Shown: one piece after another, positions 42,271 through 51,098 of the stretch
How positions within the stretch are numbered: position 1 is the first letter of the stretch
How the letters are laid out: each line of letters opens with the position of its first letter
NCBI RefSeq assembly: GCF_009859475.1
Contig: NZ_CP044549.1
Span: 3,658,001 to 3,722,000 of the forward strand
From: Hydrogenophaga sp. BPS33
GTDB lineage: Bacteria > Pseudomonadota > Gammaproteobacteria > Burkholderiales > Burkholderiaceae_C
Direction of reading: 5' to 3'
Length of the DNA stretch: 64,000 bases
Notes under the pieces: generated by a model
Told to the model about the DNA's origin: nothing
The model's input: the letters and a program-made list of their open reading frames with translations, nothing else
Database searches by the model: none
Translations under genes and position numbers: made by a program

Positions 42271-42657
42271 TCAGTGCGGTTTGCCGAAGAACTCATCGGC
42301 GGCGTCTTCGTCGTCGTCACCGGCATGAGTCACCTTGGACTCATCAACCGGCGTCGCACCGAGCTTTGACAGGAGCGAACTCAGCGCCTTCATCGACTCG
42401 ACTCCGACCTCACCCTCGTCCATCCGTGCGGACAACCGGCAGGCCATGCGAAGCAGCAACCGATGGGCCGAGTGCAGCCATGGCAGGTCCCGCACCAGCT
42501 CATTCCAGGTGGCAATCTCCGCCTCGGTCATGGCGGCGTATGGCTCGCCGATCGATCGCGTGCGCTTCGGGCCTGTTCGGTCTCTGTAGCGCTGCGGATC
42601 GTGGGCAGCCGCGCCGGAAACTGCGGCCTTGGCTTTTGGTGTTCTTGCTCTAGGCAT
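42271..42657 (-). CDS. Terminase small subunit-like protein
   Basis: The 128-residue protein begins with a basic head (PRARTPKAKAAV), then a YRDRTGPKRTRSIGEPYAAM segment and helices (EAEIATWNELVRDLPWLHSA) resembling the P27-type small terminase. The C-terminus is acidic (DDDEDAADEFF). Small terminases bind the packaging site and recruit the large subunit. If correct, the satellite would redirect a helper's large terminase to its own DNA. The match is by pattern only. Confidence 0.6.
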   Translation of the reverse strand: MPRARTPKAKAAVSGAAAHDPQRYRDRTGPKRTRSIGEPYAAMTEAEIATWNELVRDLPWLHSAHRLLLRMACRLSARMDEGEVGVESMKALSSLLSKLGATPVDESKVTHAGDDDEDAADEFFGKPH

Positions 42658-42721
42658 GGGTCAACCTCTGAATTGCGGATGCGCGTACGGACGGTGGGGC
42701 TCGGTCAGCAGGTGGAAAGGG

Positions 42722-42979
42722 CTACACATGACCACTTCCCCCCCGGACCTTCTCCGGCGCCGGCATGAGACGCAACGCCTCGTCGGAATCCCTCACGGCG
42801 AGCCACAGGCTGATGCGGAAGCCACCGGTCTTCAGCTGTCGCATCCTGAGTTCAAGTTCGCCGTTGGTCTGCATCGCAGCGTGGACACGCGCCTTGTCGG
42901 CAAAGGTGGCGCTGGCCAGAAAGGCCTGCATGAGTTGCGCGCCGGGGTCGGGCTTCTTCGGGGCAAATGGGTTTCTCAT
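42722..42979 (-). CDS. Unknown element protein, 85 residues
   Basis: It begins MRNPFAPKKPDPGAQLMQAF and has one likely helix-sheet domain without a recognised motif. Its start overlaps the stop of the 110-residue gene upstream (ATGA). It ends 64 bases before the small-terminase-like gene. Nothing indicates a membrane or metal-binding role. Confidence 0.6.
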   Translation of the reverse strand: MRNPFAPKKPDPGAQLMQAFLASATFADKARVHAAMQTNGELELRMRQLKTGGFRISLWLAVRDSDEALRLMPAPEKVRGGSGHV

Positions 42980-43308
42980 CGTGGTTCCTTTGGGTAAGCC
43001 GACCGCAGGTGATCGAGCAGGTCGGCGCGGAGGTGGGCGGGCGTGTCTTCGATCTCTTGGCGCATCTGCTGGCGCGCGGCTGGGCTGTCACCCCAGTGGT
43101 CGCAGGCGCGTGCTGCGGTTTCGAGTAGCGCCTCCGTGGTGGCATGCGCCTCAAGCAGGAAGTCCAACAGCTCCGGCTTGTGCGCAAGCACGGTAGCGCG
43201 CAATTCAGGCGTAAGGCGTTCGGCGGGCTTCACCACCAGGGCGTCGCCGTCGGCCCGTACCGTCATGCCGGCGGCGTAGATGGCCTGGCAGAGTTCGGCG
43301 GATGTCAT
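42976..43308 (-). CDS. Small TubC-like docking-domain protein linked to the primase genes
   Basis: The 110-residue protein begins with about 50 residues that resemble the TubC N-terminal docking fold (AELCQAIYAAGMTVRADGDA, LRATVLAHKPELLDFLLEAH). This domain often precedes phage primase and polymerase genes. The rest is helical and acidic. It overlaps the DUF3987-type gene (ATGA) and the next gene, so it belongs to the replication module. Confidence 0.6.
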   Translation of the reverse strand: MTSAELCQAIYAAGMTVRADGDALVVKPAERLTPELRATVLAHKPELLDFLLEAHATTEALLETAARACDHWGDSPAARQQMRQEIEDTPAHLRADLLDHLRSAYPKEPR

Positions 43309-44864
43309 AGCCGGGCCTCCGCGTTTTCCTCATCGGCTGGCGAACTATGCGAACTTGGCGAACATTGAGCGTGCGCGCGGTCTCCAGGCGGTTTTTGCTC
43401 TTCGCTAACAATGCGAACTTGCGAACTTACTTCCGTCCCAATGGGCTTTTGTTCGCTTCGTTCGCTTTCTTCGCCGGGGCCTGAATCGGCTTGAACCGCG
43501 CGCCGTTGCTTGTTGTTCGCATAGTTTGCTTTGTTCGCGCTCAGTTCATAGAACTTCGTCGGCCGGCCTGGGCCGCTGCGATCTTCTTCCACCACGATGC
43601 GCGGCGGTGTGGCCGTCAGCAGTTCATCGAGTGCGGCGTCGATCCTCGTCTTGTTGACGTGGCCCCGAAAGCAGTTCACCGTGATCTGCTTTCGCGTCAC
43701 CCTGGTGTTGGCTTCCAGGAACGCCACGATCTTGGCGGCGGTGTCGTTGGTTTCGGCCACTTCGGCCTCGTCGGCTGCGCTCCCAAAAACGAACTTCACC
43801 GACTCGACTGAGTAGCGCACCCATGCGAGGGCGGCGTCGATGTGATCCACCTCGACCGTGGTGGTCAAGTCGCACAGCGCGAACAGCATGGCGATGCGCA
43901 GCAGCATCGGCGCTCGCCGCTCGATCAGGGCGTTGATGCGTTCACCGTTGCTTCGATCGTTCAACTCACCCAAGTAGAGCTTGCGCCATCTGGCCGCAGC
44001 GCCTGGCGACAACTCAATCCGCATGGTGTCGCGCTCTGCCCACCGATCGGCTTGGCAGAACTGCAGCACCTCCAGTACCCGGCCGGCGAGGCGCTCGATC
44101 TCATCCTTGGGTGTCGCCTTGGGGAATGGCAGCATCTTGGTTCGCTCTGCCCAGAAGGGCATGAAGCGATTCATGAAGCCGTTGGTCAAATCCTTGGCCG
44201 CGATGCTGGACATCAGCTCGCTGGGCGTGATGGCCACCGACAGGCATATGTGCGGATGGCTCGCCCAGAGGCGGTTCGTCTTTGTCGCAGGCCTCAGTGA
44301 ACCACCGTCCCACGCATCTCGAAGCGCGGAGGAAAGGGTGTTGCCGTCGCGCTTGCCCTGCGTGAGGATGTTGACGAACTCGGACTCGATCACCAGCAGG
44401 CGCTTATCCAGGATCGGCGGGACTTCCTCCTTGCCTTCGCGGTAGCCGTCATGGATCAGAAACACGAGCCCTTCACGCGAGGACAGTCCACCGGTGTGGA
44501 TCTGCGGCGCGAGTTCGCCATTCATGTCCTGCACAGCGTGGGCAATGCGCTTGATGATCGAAACGCTGTCGCCTTTCCGACCCTCCCCGGATCGGCCGAC
44601 GTGCATCGTGAATAGCCGGGCGTGGTGCCAGGTGTTGCCCACGGGCATGTACGGGCCTCGACCCACTGCGCAGCTTAGGTACGCCATGGCGTTGGCCGCG
44701 ATGGCATAAGGGTTGGCTTCTGTGGTTTCACCGCCTGCACGGGCGATTTCGCCCACCAAGCCGTACAGACAGGATGCTGACGGGCGCGGGGCGTTGCGGT
44801 GGTTGTCAGGCGCGTCATCGTCGATCGGGAACGCCGCCTCGACACTCTCAAGTACCGGCTTCAA
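43305..44864 (-). CDS. DUF3987-type replication protein (primase-associated ATPase/helicase-like)
   Basis: The 519-residue protein fits the DUF3987 family that accompanies satellite and phage primases. A P-loop-like stretch is in FTMHVGRSGEGRKGDSVSII (near residue 90), followed by an acidic ESEFVNILTQGKRDGNTLSS segment. The C-terminal 120 residues hold a winged-helix-like part and then a low-complexity tail rich in Ser and Gln. It overlaps the Toprim primase gene upstream (ATGA). Together they should form the element's initiation module. Confidence 0.75.
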   Translation of the reverse strand: MKPVLESVEAAFPIDDDAPDNHRNAPRPSASCLYGLVGEIARAGGETTEANPYAIAANAMAYLSCAVGRGPYMPVGNTWHHARLFTMHVGRSGEGRKGDSVSIIKRIAHAVQDMNGELAPQIHTGGLSSREGLVFLIHDGYREGKEEVPPILDKRLLVIESEFVNILTQGKRDGNTLSSALRDAWDGGSLRPATKTNRLWASHPHICLSVAITPSELMSSIAAKDLTNGFMNRFMPFWAERTKMLPFPKATPKDEIERLAGRVLEVLQFCQADRWAERDTMRIELSPGAAARWRKLYLGELNDRSNGERINALIERRAPMLLRIAMLFALCDLTTTVEVDHIDAALAWVRYSVESVKFVFGSAADEAEVAETNDTAAKIVAFLEANTRVTRKQITVNCFRGHVNKTRIDAALDELLTATPPRIVVEEDRSGPGRPTKFYELSANKANYANNKQRRAVQADSGPGEESERSEQKPIGTEVSSQVRIVSEEQKPPGDRAHAQCSPSSHSSPADEENAEARL

Positions 44865-45691
44865 GATTGCACCTCCACGGCGGCGCCGAGCCGATGCAGA
44901 TCATTGAAGTCCGTGTCTTTGGCACCCCTCGGCAGATCACCGAATTGCGGCAGCGCCAGCAGGCCCCCGACAGCGCGAGCGGCCTCGGTTGCGGCGGTGA
45001 GGCCGGGATTGCCATCAGTCGTCCAATCGTCGTCTGCGGCCACTACCAAGATGAGGCTTGGAAACTTGCTGCGCAGGGCCGCGGCGACCGGCAATAGGTT
45101 CCCTGCATTGAAGGCGACGGCGACGGCCAGGTCGGTGACTTCGTGGAGGGTGGCGCCGGTTGCGTATCCCTCGCACACGATCAAGCGGCCAGAGGGCTTT
45201 CCAATGGGGTGATAGCACCCCTTGACACGGCCGCCCGGCATAAAGCGCTTGGAGCCGTCCGCGGCGATGCTTTGGAGGCTGTGCAGGTTGCCAGCGGCAT
45301 CGCGCAAAGGAATCAGCAAGTTGTTGCAGGCATCGACGCGCAAGCCGTGAGCCTGGACACCCTTGGCTTGAAGGTAAGGGTGATCCCCCACCGGGGTAGC
45401 AGTTGCCCAGCGCCGGGCCGACGCATCAGCCGCTTGAGCCTGGCGGCGCAGCTGCTCAGCGGCATGCTGGCGCCGCAGTTCGTTCATGCGGTTGGAAAAC
45501 GCTTTGCGCTCCGCCGGGCTCAGTTCCCGATCCTCGCGGCGATTCAGAACGATGCCGCATTTGAAGCAGTGCGCGACGCCATGCGAGTCGTCGAGGATCG
45601 TGATGCCCATGTCCTTGACGCTCGGCTTCTTGCCGCAGGCCGGGCACATGATGCGATGGTCGCCGGGCGCGTGGTCAGTCCAGACAATCAT
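44861..45691 (-). CDS. Zinc-ribbon/Toprim primase
   Basis: The 276-residue protein starts with a zinc-ribbon (CPAC near residue 16, CFKC near residue 42) like P4-type primases. A Toprim-type domain follows: RLIVCEGYATGATLHEVT supplies the catalytic Glu and LILVVAADDDWTTDGNPGL the DxD. KDTDFNDLHRLGA closes it. It would make primers for element replication. It overlaps the genes on either side by 4 bases. Confidence 0.85.
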   Translation of the reverse strand: MIVWTDHAPGDHRIMCPACGKKPSVKDMGITILDDSHGVAHCFKCGIVLNRREDRELSPAERKAFSNRMNELRRQHAAEQLRRQAQAADASARRWATATPVGDHPYLQAKGVQAHGLRVDACNNLLIPLRDAAGNLHSLQSIAADGSKRFMPGGRVKGCYHPIGKPSGRLIVCEGYATGATLHEVTDLAVAVAFNAGNLLPVAAALRSKFPSLILVVAADDDWTTDGNPGLTAATEAARAVGGLLALPQFGDLPRGAKDTDFNDLHRLGAAVEVQS

Positions 45692-45966
45692 TGCGCACCT
45701 CCGGCTTGGCTGAGGTGCGCAAGCACGTCGTTCCAGTGGCCGAACGTGTGTGCTTCGTTCCAGCGGCTCACGGTCCAGATGTGTCGACCATCACCGGCAC
45801 GGCGACTCAGGGTGAGCGCGCGGCCAAGAATGGCAAATTCAGCGCGCGCCGTGTCGAATGCCTTGCGGTCGGGGACGTCTTGCGCGAAAATCGAGGCCTC
45901 AGCTTTTTGGTCTTCTTCCTGCGTCACCCAGCCCGCCAGCTGGGTTTCGCTTTTGTGGGGGGCCAT
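45688..45966 (-). CDS. Unknown element protein, 92 residues
   Basis: The protein begins MAPHKSETQLAGWVTQEEDQ. The start at 45966 shares a base with the stop of the AlpA-like gene and it ends by overlapping the primase. A longer open frame extends upstream through the G run, but that part is a poly-proline artefact of the homopolymer. The sequence RKAFDTARAEFAILGRALTL suggests a helical domain. Function unknown. Confidence 0.62.
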   Translation of the reverse strand: MAPHKSETQLAGWVTQEEDQKAEASIFAQDVPDRKAFDTARAEFAILGRALTLSRRAGDGRHIWTVSRWNEAHTFGHWNDVLAHLSQAGGAQ

Positions 45967-46090
45967 CAGATTGCACCTCCACGCGTCGGCAGCCACCTCT
46001 CGTAGCTGGGTCGATGGATCAGCAGCTTTTTGCCGACGCGCACGCACGCATGGCCAAGGCCATTGGTGTCGCGGTGGCGGAGCTGCCACC

Positions 46091-46329
<239 letters not shown>

Positions 46330-46457
46330 CGGGTCGTTCTGTTGCTTCGCCGTAGTTGGCATGTGGCACCTTTCGGATGGTGCGCGGCGCCACGACGATT
46401 GTTTGTGCGGCACCGCGCTGGGTTGCGGTGCTGCAATGAAACCAATGGCGTGTCGTG

Positions 46458-47051
46458 TTAACCCGGTTTCTTTTTGAGCGAATTCAGCTTTTTCAGATCA
46501 CTGATGCCATCCCGCACGCCGGTCCAGATCAACTTTTTGGCCCGCCCCTCTTCGACCCACTCCGCCGCAATGTCTTCATAGCACTCCCGCTTTGAGAGCG
46601 TGGGCCGATGCTTTTGCTTGTACTCCAGCCTACGCTTCCATTCCATCCATGCGACTTCTGCAAGTGGTCGGCCTCCGCCACCTTCCCTACTACGCATTGA
46701 AGCGATCAACATTTCGACGGGTGCAAGAATGTCTTCGATGGGTTCTCCCGGTTCGCTCGCACTGATCGCGTCACGCAGGATGTTGGCAAGAGTTATGAGC
46801 GCGGGCGACTTGATCAGCAGCGGGTCAACACATGCCAAGTTCAGGATCTCGAAGAACCTGGCATGCGCACGGCCTTCGTCGCTATTTCGGCTCGCTACGC
46901 CGTACGCGATTACCCCTTTCGTCGACAGCACCAATGGCCACCGTGGCCGGTTTCGTTGAATGTAGGAACCATGCTCACCATGCACCACCACGGTGAGCGG
47001 CTTCTTCGCTGACTTGGAAGCTTTCGGAGCAGACTTCTTCTTTGCGACCAT
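46458..47051 (-). CDS. Unknown element protein, 197 residues, Lys-rich N-terminus
   Basis: It begins with a basic tail (MVAKKKSAPKASKSAKKPLT) and a beta-rich part (VVVHGEHGSYIQRNRPRWPL). The C-terminal helical half contains LEYKQKHRPTLSKRECYEDI and ends in Lys-rich LKKLNSLKKKPG. The basic ends suggest nucleic-acid binding. It starts one base after the integrase stop with a GGAAGGG site, so it is probably co-transcribed with the integrase. The family is not recognised. Confidence 0.65.
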   Translation of the reverse strand: MVAKKKSAPKASKSAKKPLTVVVHGEHGSYIQRNRPRWPLVLSTKGVIAYGVASRNSDEGRAHARFFEILNLACVDPLLIKSPALITLANILRDAISASEPGEPIEDILAPVEMLIASMRSREGGGGRPLAEVAWMEWKRRLEYKQKHRPTLSKRECYEDIAAEWVEEGRAKKLIWTGVRDGISDLKKLNSLKKKPG

Positions 47052-47052
47052 G

Positions 47053-48159
47053 TCAGCCCTTCCCTTCCAGATGCTGCTCGGCGATCGCGACAGCATCCGC
47101 GGCCGCAAGGTGCTCGTACCGCTTGAGCATGGCCAGGGTCTGGTGACCACTGACGACGGCCGCCTGAGCCAGATTGGCGCCACCTCGGAGCATCTTCGTC
47201 ACGCTGGTGTGCCTCGTGGTGTGCAGCACAACACGGTCAAGTGGATCGTCGCGATCGGCCCAAAGGCCGGCATCAATGCGGCACTGCTTCCACGCGGCGT
47301 CGGGGTTGAACACCTTGGATGGGTCGCGCGGATTGAAGAACACGAAGTCGCTCTTCAGGGGCTTCACCTTCTGGGCCTCCGAAAGCGCGGCGCGCACGCT
47401 GGTGACCAACGGCAGTGCCCGGGCCTTCCCATTCTTGGTCTTTCCGAGGATGGCCACCGACTCGTCAAAGTTCACGTCTTTCCAACGAAGGTTCAGCACC
47501 TCCGAGCGGCGTGCAGCCGTCGTCAGACACATGCGAACAAACAGCCCCAGCATGGGCCAGGTGCTGCGATCAGCCTGCTCGAGCAGCTCGCCCTCCTCTT
47601 TCGCAGTCAGGATGCGCGTGCGGCCTGTGCCCTCCGTGAGCTTCTTCACCTTGCCGCCCTTCATGGGATGCGCGTCGATGATCTCGTGCTCCATGGCGTA
47701 GTTCAGAACGCTTGAAAGCGATGCCAGGTAGCGATTGACTGTTGCGGGCGTGACCTTGGCAGTGGTCGCGATTGAGCCGCCCGGGACGCTGCGGTATGCA
47801 GCCTTGTTCTGGAGCTTGGCCTTCGCCGCGTTGATGTCTTTGCGCGAGATCTCGCCGATGCGCATCAGCCCCATGTGAGCTATCCAAAAATCGAGGTGCG
47901 ATGCGGACCAGTACTTGGTGCCCTTCATTGCCGGCGCGCTGGTGAAGTCTTCGATCACCGACGCAAGTGTGGTGCCGCTTACGGCCTTTTCCTGAACGGC
48001 ATCGGCGTCGTTATTGCGGATCCATTCCTTTGCCTCGCGCTCGGTGTCGCAGACCTTCGACTTGCTTGCGAAACCTTGGCGGCGAACGTAGGCCCGGAAC
48101 TTCGCGACGGGCTTGCCTGACGACTTGTCGACCTTCATGGTCTTGGTGATTGAACCCAT
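47053..48159 (-). CDS. int: Tyrosine-recombinase integrase
   Basis: The 368-residue protein integrates the element. An N-terminal arm-binding domain (about 1-60) and a core-binding SAM-like domain (about 65-165) precede the catalytic domain. Catalytic residues are visible: Arg in CLTTAARRSEVLNLRW, His-x-x-Arg in HTTRHTSVTKML, His in SGHQTLAML, and the nucleophile Tyr in KRYEHL. It lies 81 bases from the right core and is oriented away from it, the usual layout. Its crossover site is the anticodon loop of tRNA-Leu, and paired TACGCAC repeats near both ends are its likely arm sites. Confidence 0.93.
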   Translation of the reverse strand: MGSITKTMKVDKSSGKPVAKFRAYVRRQGFASKSKVCDTEREAKEWIRNNDADAVQEKAVSGTTLASVIEDFTSAPAMKGTKYWSASHLDFWIAHMGLMRIGEISRKDINAAKAKLQNKAAYRSVPGGSIATTAKVTPATVNRYLASLSSVLNYAMEHEIIDAHPMKGGKVKKLTEGTGRTRILTAKEEGELLEQADRSTWPMLGLFVRMCLTTAARRSEVLNLRWKDVNFDESVAILGKTKNGKARALPLVTSVRAALSEAQKVKPLKSDFVFFNPRDPSKVFNPDAAWKQCRIDAGLWADRDDPLDRVVLHTTRHTSVTKMLRGGANLAQAAVVSGHQTLAMLKRYEHLAAADAVAIAEQHLEGKG

Positions 48160-48184
48160 GGTGCGCTCCAGATTGAGACGTCGT

Positions 48185-48201
48185 TACGCACAATTACGCA
48201 C
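48185..48201. repeat. Direct repeats TACGCAC at right end, candidate integrase arm sites
   Basis: TACGCAC at 48185-48191 and 48195-48201 repeats the pair found near the left end. It lies between the integrase start and the right attachment core. Confidence 0.5.
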
Positions 48202-48240
48202 ATCACCGCTCAAACCCGCATCAAATATACACCTTCAGAT

Positions 48241-48251
48241 GATTTTAAGTC
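48241..48251. repeat. Right attachment core (11 bp)
   Basis: GATTTTAAGTC, identical to 32042-32052. To its right the sequence continues as the 5' half of the split tRNA-Leu; to its left it is element DNA. Confidence 0.85.
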
Positions 48252-48281
48252 CCCTGTGTTTACCGATTTCACCATCGAGGC
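48241..48281 (-). pseudogene. 5' half of the host tRNA-Leu(UAA), split by the element
   Basis: On the minus strand this reads acceptor GCCTCGA, a D arm with GGTGAAATCGGTAAAC, and the anticodon stem GGGGA leading into CTTAAAA. Joining it at the core to the fragment at 31998-32052 restores a 7-bp acceptor (GCCTCGA/TCGAGGC) and a 5-bp anticodon stem (GGGGA/TCCCC). Beyond the core, element sequence does not provide a substitute 3' half. The promoter of this tRNA is presumably still to the right, so a 5' fragment fused to element RNA may be made. From here to 48494 no gene is seen. Confidence 0.88.
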
Positions 48282-48494
48282 CCGGAGGGAGATTGTCGCA
48301 GCTTACAAATCGGCCGCTGGCCGGTGTCGCCGGCCCGTGGAAGGCACCGTCCGGCCCATGGTTTAGCGCCTCGAACACGCACGGCCCATGCGGCTGGCGT
48401 CAACTTTTCATTCAGTGAAAACTTGAAGAATTCGGCTTGTGGCACGCCCCTTGGCGGCGCATGATCGGCACCAAACAAGGACATTCCCCACGCC

Positions 48495-49367
48495 ATGCCC
48501 ATTTCCAGTGCAACCATCCGGGCGGTCACCGCGTCGTTGTACGAACGCTCGCTCAAGAAAATCCCCGACGACACGCGCGCCGTGCTCGGCAAGGCGAGCG
48601 AGCGCGAGACCGATGCCACCGCACGCCGCACCTTCACCATGATGCTGGAGAGCGCCGACAGCGCCGCGCGCAACGGCCAGTTGGTGTGCAGCGACGTGGG
48701 CATTCCGACCTACAGCGTGAAGATCGGCACCCGGGTGCAGTTCGAGGGCCCGGTGCGCCAGGCCATGGTCGACGGGCTGGCCGACATGGCCGCCAACATC
48801 GACCCCCCCATCCTCAAGATGGTCACGCACCCGCTGACGCACGAGCGCAGCTACGCGGGCAAGGACATCCCTATCGTCAGCTTCGACGTGATCGACGATG
48901 CCGACTACGTGGACATGGTCTGCGCGCCCAAGGCCATGGGCACGGGCCGCTGGGAAGCCGTGGAAGCCTTCGTCTACCCCACCGTCGAGGACGTGGAGAA
49001 GTACGTGCTCGACGTGATCCTGCGCGCCGGCTCGCAACCCTGCCTGCCGATCGTGGTGGGCGTGGGCATCGGCGGCACCTTCGACCAGGCCACGCGCCTG
49101 GCCAAGGAGGCGGTGCTGCGCCCCCACGGCAAACCGCAGCCCGATCCGCTGCTGGCCGGCATGGAGCAACGCCTGCTCGACGCGATCAACCAGATGGGCT
49201 TCGGCGCCATGGGCACCGGTGGCGACTGCAGCGCCATGGCGGTCAACATCGACTACTCGGCCAGCCACGGCTTCGTGCCCGTGGCCGTGTGCCTGAACTG
49301 CTGGATCAACCGCCGCACCGCTGCGCGCATCCACGGCGATGGCCGCGTGGAAATGCTCTACGAGTGA
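48495..49367 (+). CDS. Fumarase/tartrate dehydratase-type hydro-lyase, alpha subunit
   Basis: The 290-residue protein is the alpha subunit of a two-subunit class I fumarase-type [4Fe-4S] hydro-lyase (TtdA-like). Cluster Cys are in QLVCSDVGIPTYSVKIG, SQPCLPIVVGVGIGG and AVCLNCWINRR. MVTHPLTHERSYAG and MGTGGDCSAMAVNIDYSASH are conserved family segments. It pairs with the beta subunit 10 bases downstream. The window already has fumA and fumC, and this pair lies in a catabolic operon, so another C4 or branched dicarboxylate, for example tartrate or a mesaconate-like acid, is a likelier substrate than fumarate. Confidence 0.88.
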   Translation: MPISSATIRAVTASLYERSLKKIPDDTRAVLGKASERETDATARRTFTMMLESADSAARNGQLVCSDVGIPTYSVKIGTRVQFEGPVRQAMVDGLADMAANIDPPILKMVTHPLTHERSYAGKDIPIVSFDVIDDADYVDMVCAPKAMGTGRWEAVEAFVYPTVEDVEKYVLDVILRAGSQPCLPIVVGVGIGGTFDQATRLAKEAVLRPHGKPQPDPLLAGMEQRLLDAINQMGFGAMGTGGDCSAMAVNIDYSASHGFVPVAVCLNCWINRRTAARIHGDGRVEMLYE

Positions 49368-49377
49368 GGCCTGCACG

Positions 49378-49998
49378 ATGAGCCGCCTGCACGAACTGAC
49401 CCTGCCCCTGTCCGAAGAACGCGTGCGCGACCTGCGCGTGGGCGACATGGTGACCCTCACCGGCGCGGTGACGGTGAGCATCGGCATTCCCACCCACAAG
49501 CGCATGGCCGAAGCGGTTCGCAAGGGCGAGGCCCTGCCCGTGGACCTGAACGGGGGCGCCTTCTTCCACCTCAGCACCTATGTGCGCGAGCAGGACGGCA
49601 TCTCGGTGCCGCTCTATCTGAACCCGAGCACCAGCACGCGCTACAACGCCTGGATGCCCGACATCGTGCGAGGCCTGGGCCTGCGCCTCGTGGGCGGCAA
49701 AGGCGGGCTGGACGACGCCAGCGTGGCCGCGCTGCGCGAATGCGGCTGCGCCTACCTGTCGTTCCTGGGCGGCGGCCTGCCGCTGCTCTCGCGTGCGCTG
49801 CGCGGCGTGCGCAGCTCGCACTGGAACGAATACATCTCGCAATTCCGCCTGCTCACGCTGGACGTGGCGGCGCTCGGCCCTTGCACCGTGGCGATCGATG
49901 CCCACGGCGCGAGCATCTACGACAACCTGCGCGAACGCGCACAAGGGCGCATGCCCGACATCCTCGATCGGCTGCGCCGCGCGCGGCAAGCGACCTGA
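49378..49998 (+). CDS. Fumarase/tartrate dehydratase-type hydro-lyase, beta subunit
   Basis: The 206-residue protein matches the beta domain of class I fumarases and TtdB. It has LRVGDMVTLTGAVTVSIGIP, then THKRMAEAVRKGEALPVDL in place of the usual arrangement, and VGGKGGLDDASVAALRECGC. It starts 10 bases after the alpha subunit and they should form one enzyme. Length is normal for TtdB-type subunits. A Bug receptor gene follows in the same direction 58 bases on. Confidence 0.87.
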   Translation: MSRLHELTLPLSEERVRDLRVGDMVTLTGAVTVSIGIPTHKRMAEAVRKGEALPVDLNGGAFFHLSTYVREQDGISVPLYLNPSTSTRYNAWMPDIVRGLGLRLVGGKGGLDDASVAALRECGCAYLSFLGGGLPLLSRALRGVRSSHWNEYISQFRLLTLDVAALGPCTVAIDAHGASIYDNLRERAQGRMPDILDRLRRARQAT

Positions 49999-50056
49999 AC
50001 GCCGGGTCGCGACAGCGGTCACCTTTTCCCCACTCCCCTTCTCTCCAGGAAACACC

Positions 50057-51049
50057 ATGATGATGAAACGCAGAACCTTCCAGACCGCCGTGGCCGCCGC
50101 TTGCCTGGCCGCTGGTTTCGCCGCCAGCGCCCCGGCACTGGCCCAGACCGGTGGCTGGCCCAACAAGCCGGTGCGCCTGGTCGTCCCCTTCCCGGCCGGC
50201 GGCAGCACCGACGTGGTGGCGCGCTTCATCGCACAAGGCCTGAGCGACAAGTTCGGCCAGTCCTTCGTGGTCGACAACCGCGGCGGCGCGGGCGGCAACA
50301 TCGGCACCGACGCCGTGGCCAAGGCCGCGCCCGACGGCTACACGATCGGCCTGTCCACCTCCGGCCCGCTGGTGAACAACAAGTTCCTCTACAAGAACAT
50401 GCCGTTCGACTCGGACAAGGACCTCGCGCCCATCGCACTGGTTTGCGAAATCCCGCTGGTGATCGCGAGCACCCCCAAGGTGTCGGCGAAGAACCTCAAG
50501 GAATTCATCCAGCAAGCCAAAGCCAAACCCGACGCCTACACCGTGGGCCAGCCGGGCAACGGCACCATCGGCCACCTGGCGCTGGAACAACTCTCGATGG
50601 TGACCAACACCAAGCTGTCCACGGTGGCCTACCGGGGCGACACGCCTCTCATGACCGACCTGCTGGGCGCCAACATCCAGGGTCTTTCGGCGCCGATCAC
50701 GGCGTTCATTCCCAACCTCGCTTCGGGCAAGCTCAACGGTCTGGCCGTGACCTCGGCCACGCGCTTCCCTGGTCTGCCGAACATTCCGACCGCCAAGGAG
50801 CAAGGCATCGACATGGTCGCCACGGTGTGGTTCGCGGTCGTCGGCCCGGCCGGCACGCCGCCCGAGGTCATCAAGGCGCTCAACACCGAGATCAACAACA
50901 TCGTCAGCTCCACGTATGGCAAGGCCAAGCTGCAGACCTACGGCGCCGTCGTCAACGTGGGCGCGCCCGACCTGCTGCGCAAGATGATCAACGAAGACTC
51001 CAAGAAGTGGCAGAAGGTCATCTCCACCGCCAACGTCAAGCTGGACTGA
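50057..51049 (+). CDS. Bug/TctC-family tripartite tricarboxylate receptor
   Basis: This 330-residue periplasmic receptor has a signal peptide (about 1-30, ending APALAQ). Bug-family motifs are NKPVRLVVPFPAGGSTDVVA, VVDNRGGAGGNIGTDAVA and AAPDGYTIGL. Three consecutive Met codons precede KRRTFQ; the first is taken, with AGGAAAC upstream. Neighbouring enzymes act on carboxylic acids, so it probably captures the operon's substrate. There is no TctAB membrane pair here. Confidence 0.93.
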   Translation: MMMKRRTFQTAVAAACLAAGFAASAPALAQTGGWPNKPVRLVVPFPAGGSTDVVARFIAQGLSDKFGQSFVVDNRGGAGGNIGTDAVAKAAPDGYTIGLSTSGPLVNNKFLYKNMPFDSDKDLAPIALVCEIPLVIASTPKVSAKNLKEFIQQAKAKPDAYTVGQPGNGTIGHLALEQLSMVTNTKLSTVAYRGDTPLMTDLLGANIQGLSAPITAFIPNLASGKLNGLAVTSATRFPGLPNIPTAKEQGIDMVATVWFAVVGPAGTPPEVIKALNTEINNIVSSTYGKAKLQTYGAVVNVGAPDLLRKMINEDSKKWQKVISTANVKLD

Positions 51050-51098
51050 CCCGACACCCTTTCAACCGTGGCCCCCAGGGGCCACCCTTCACGACCCG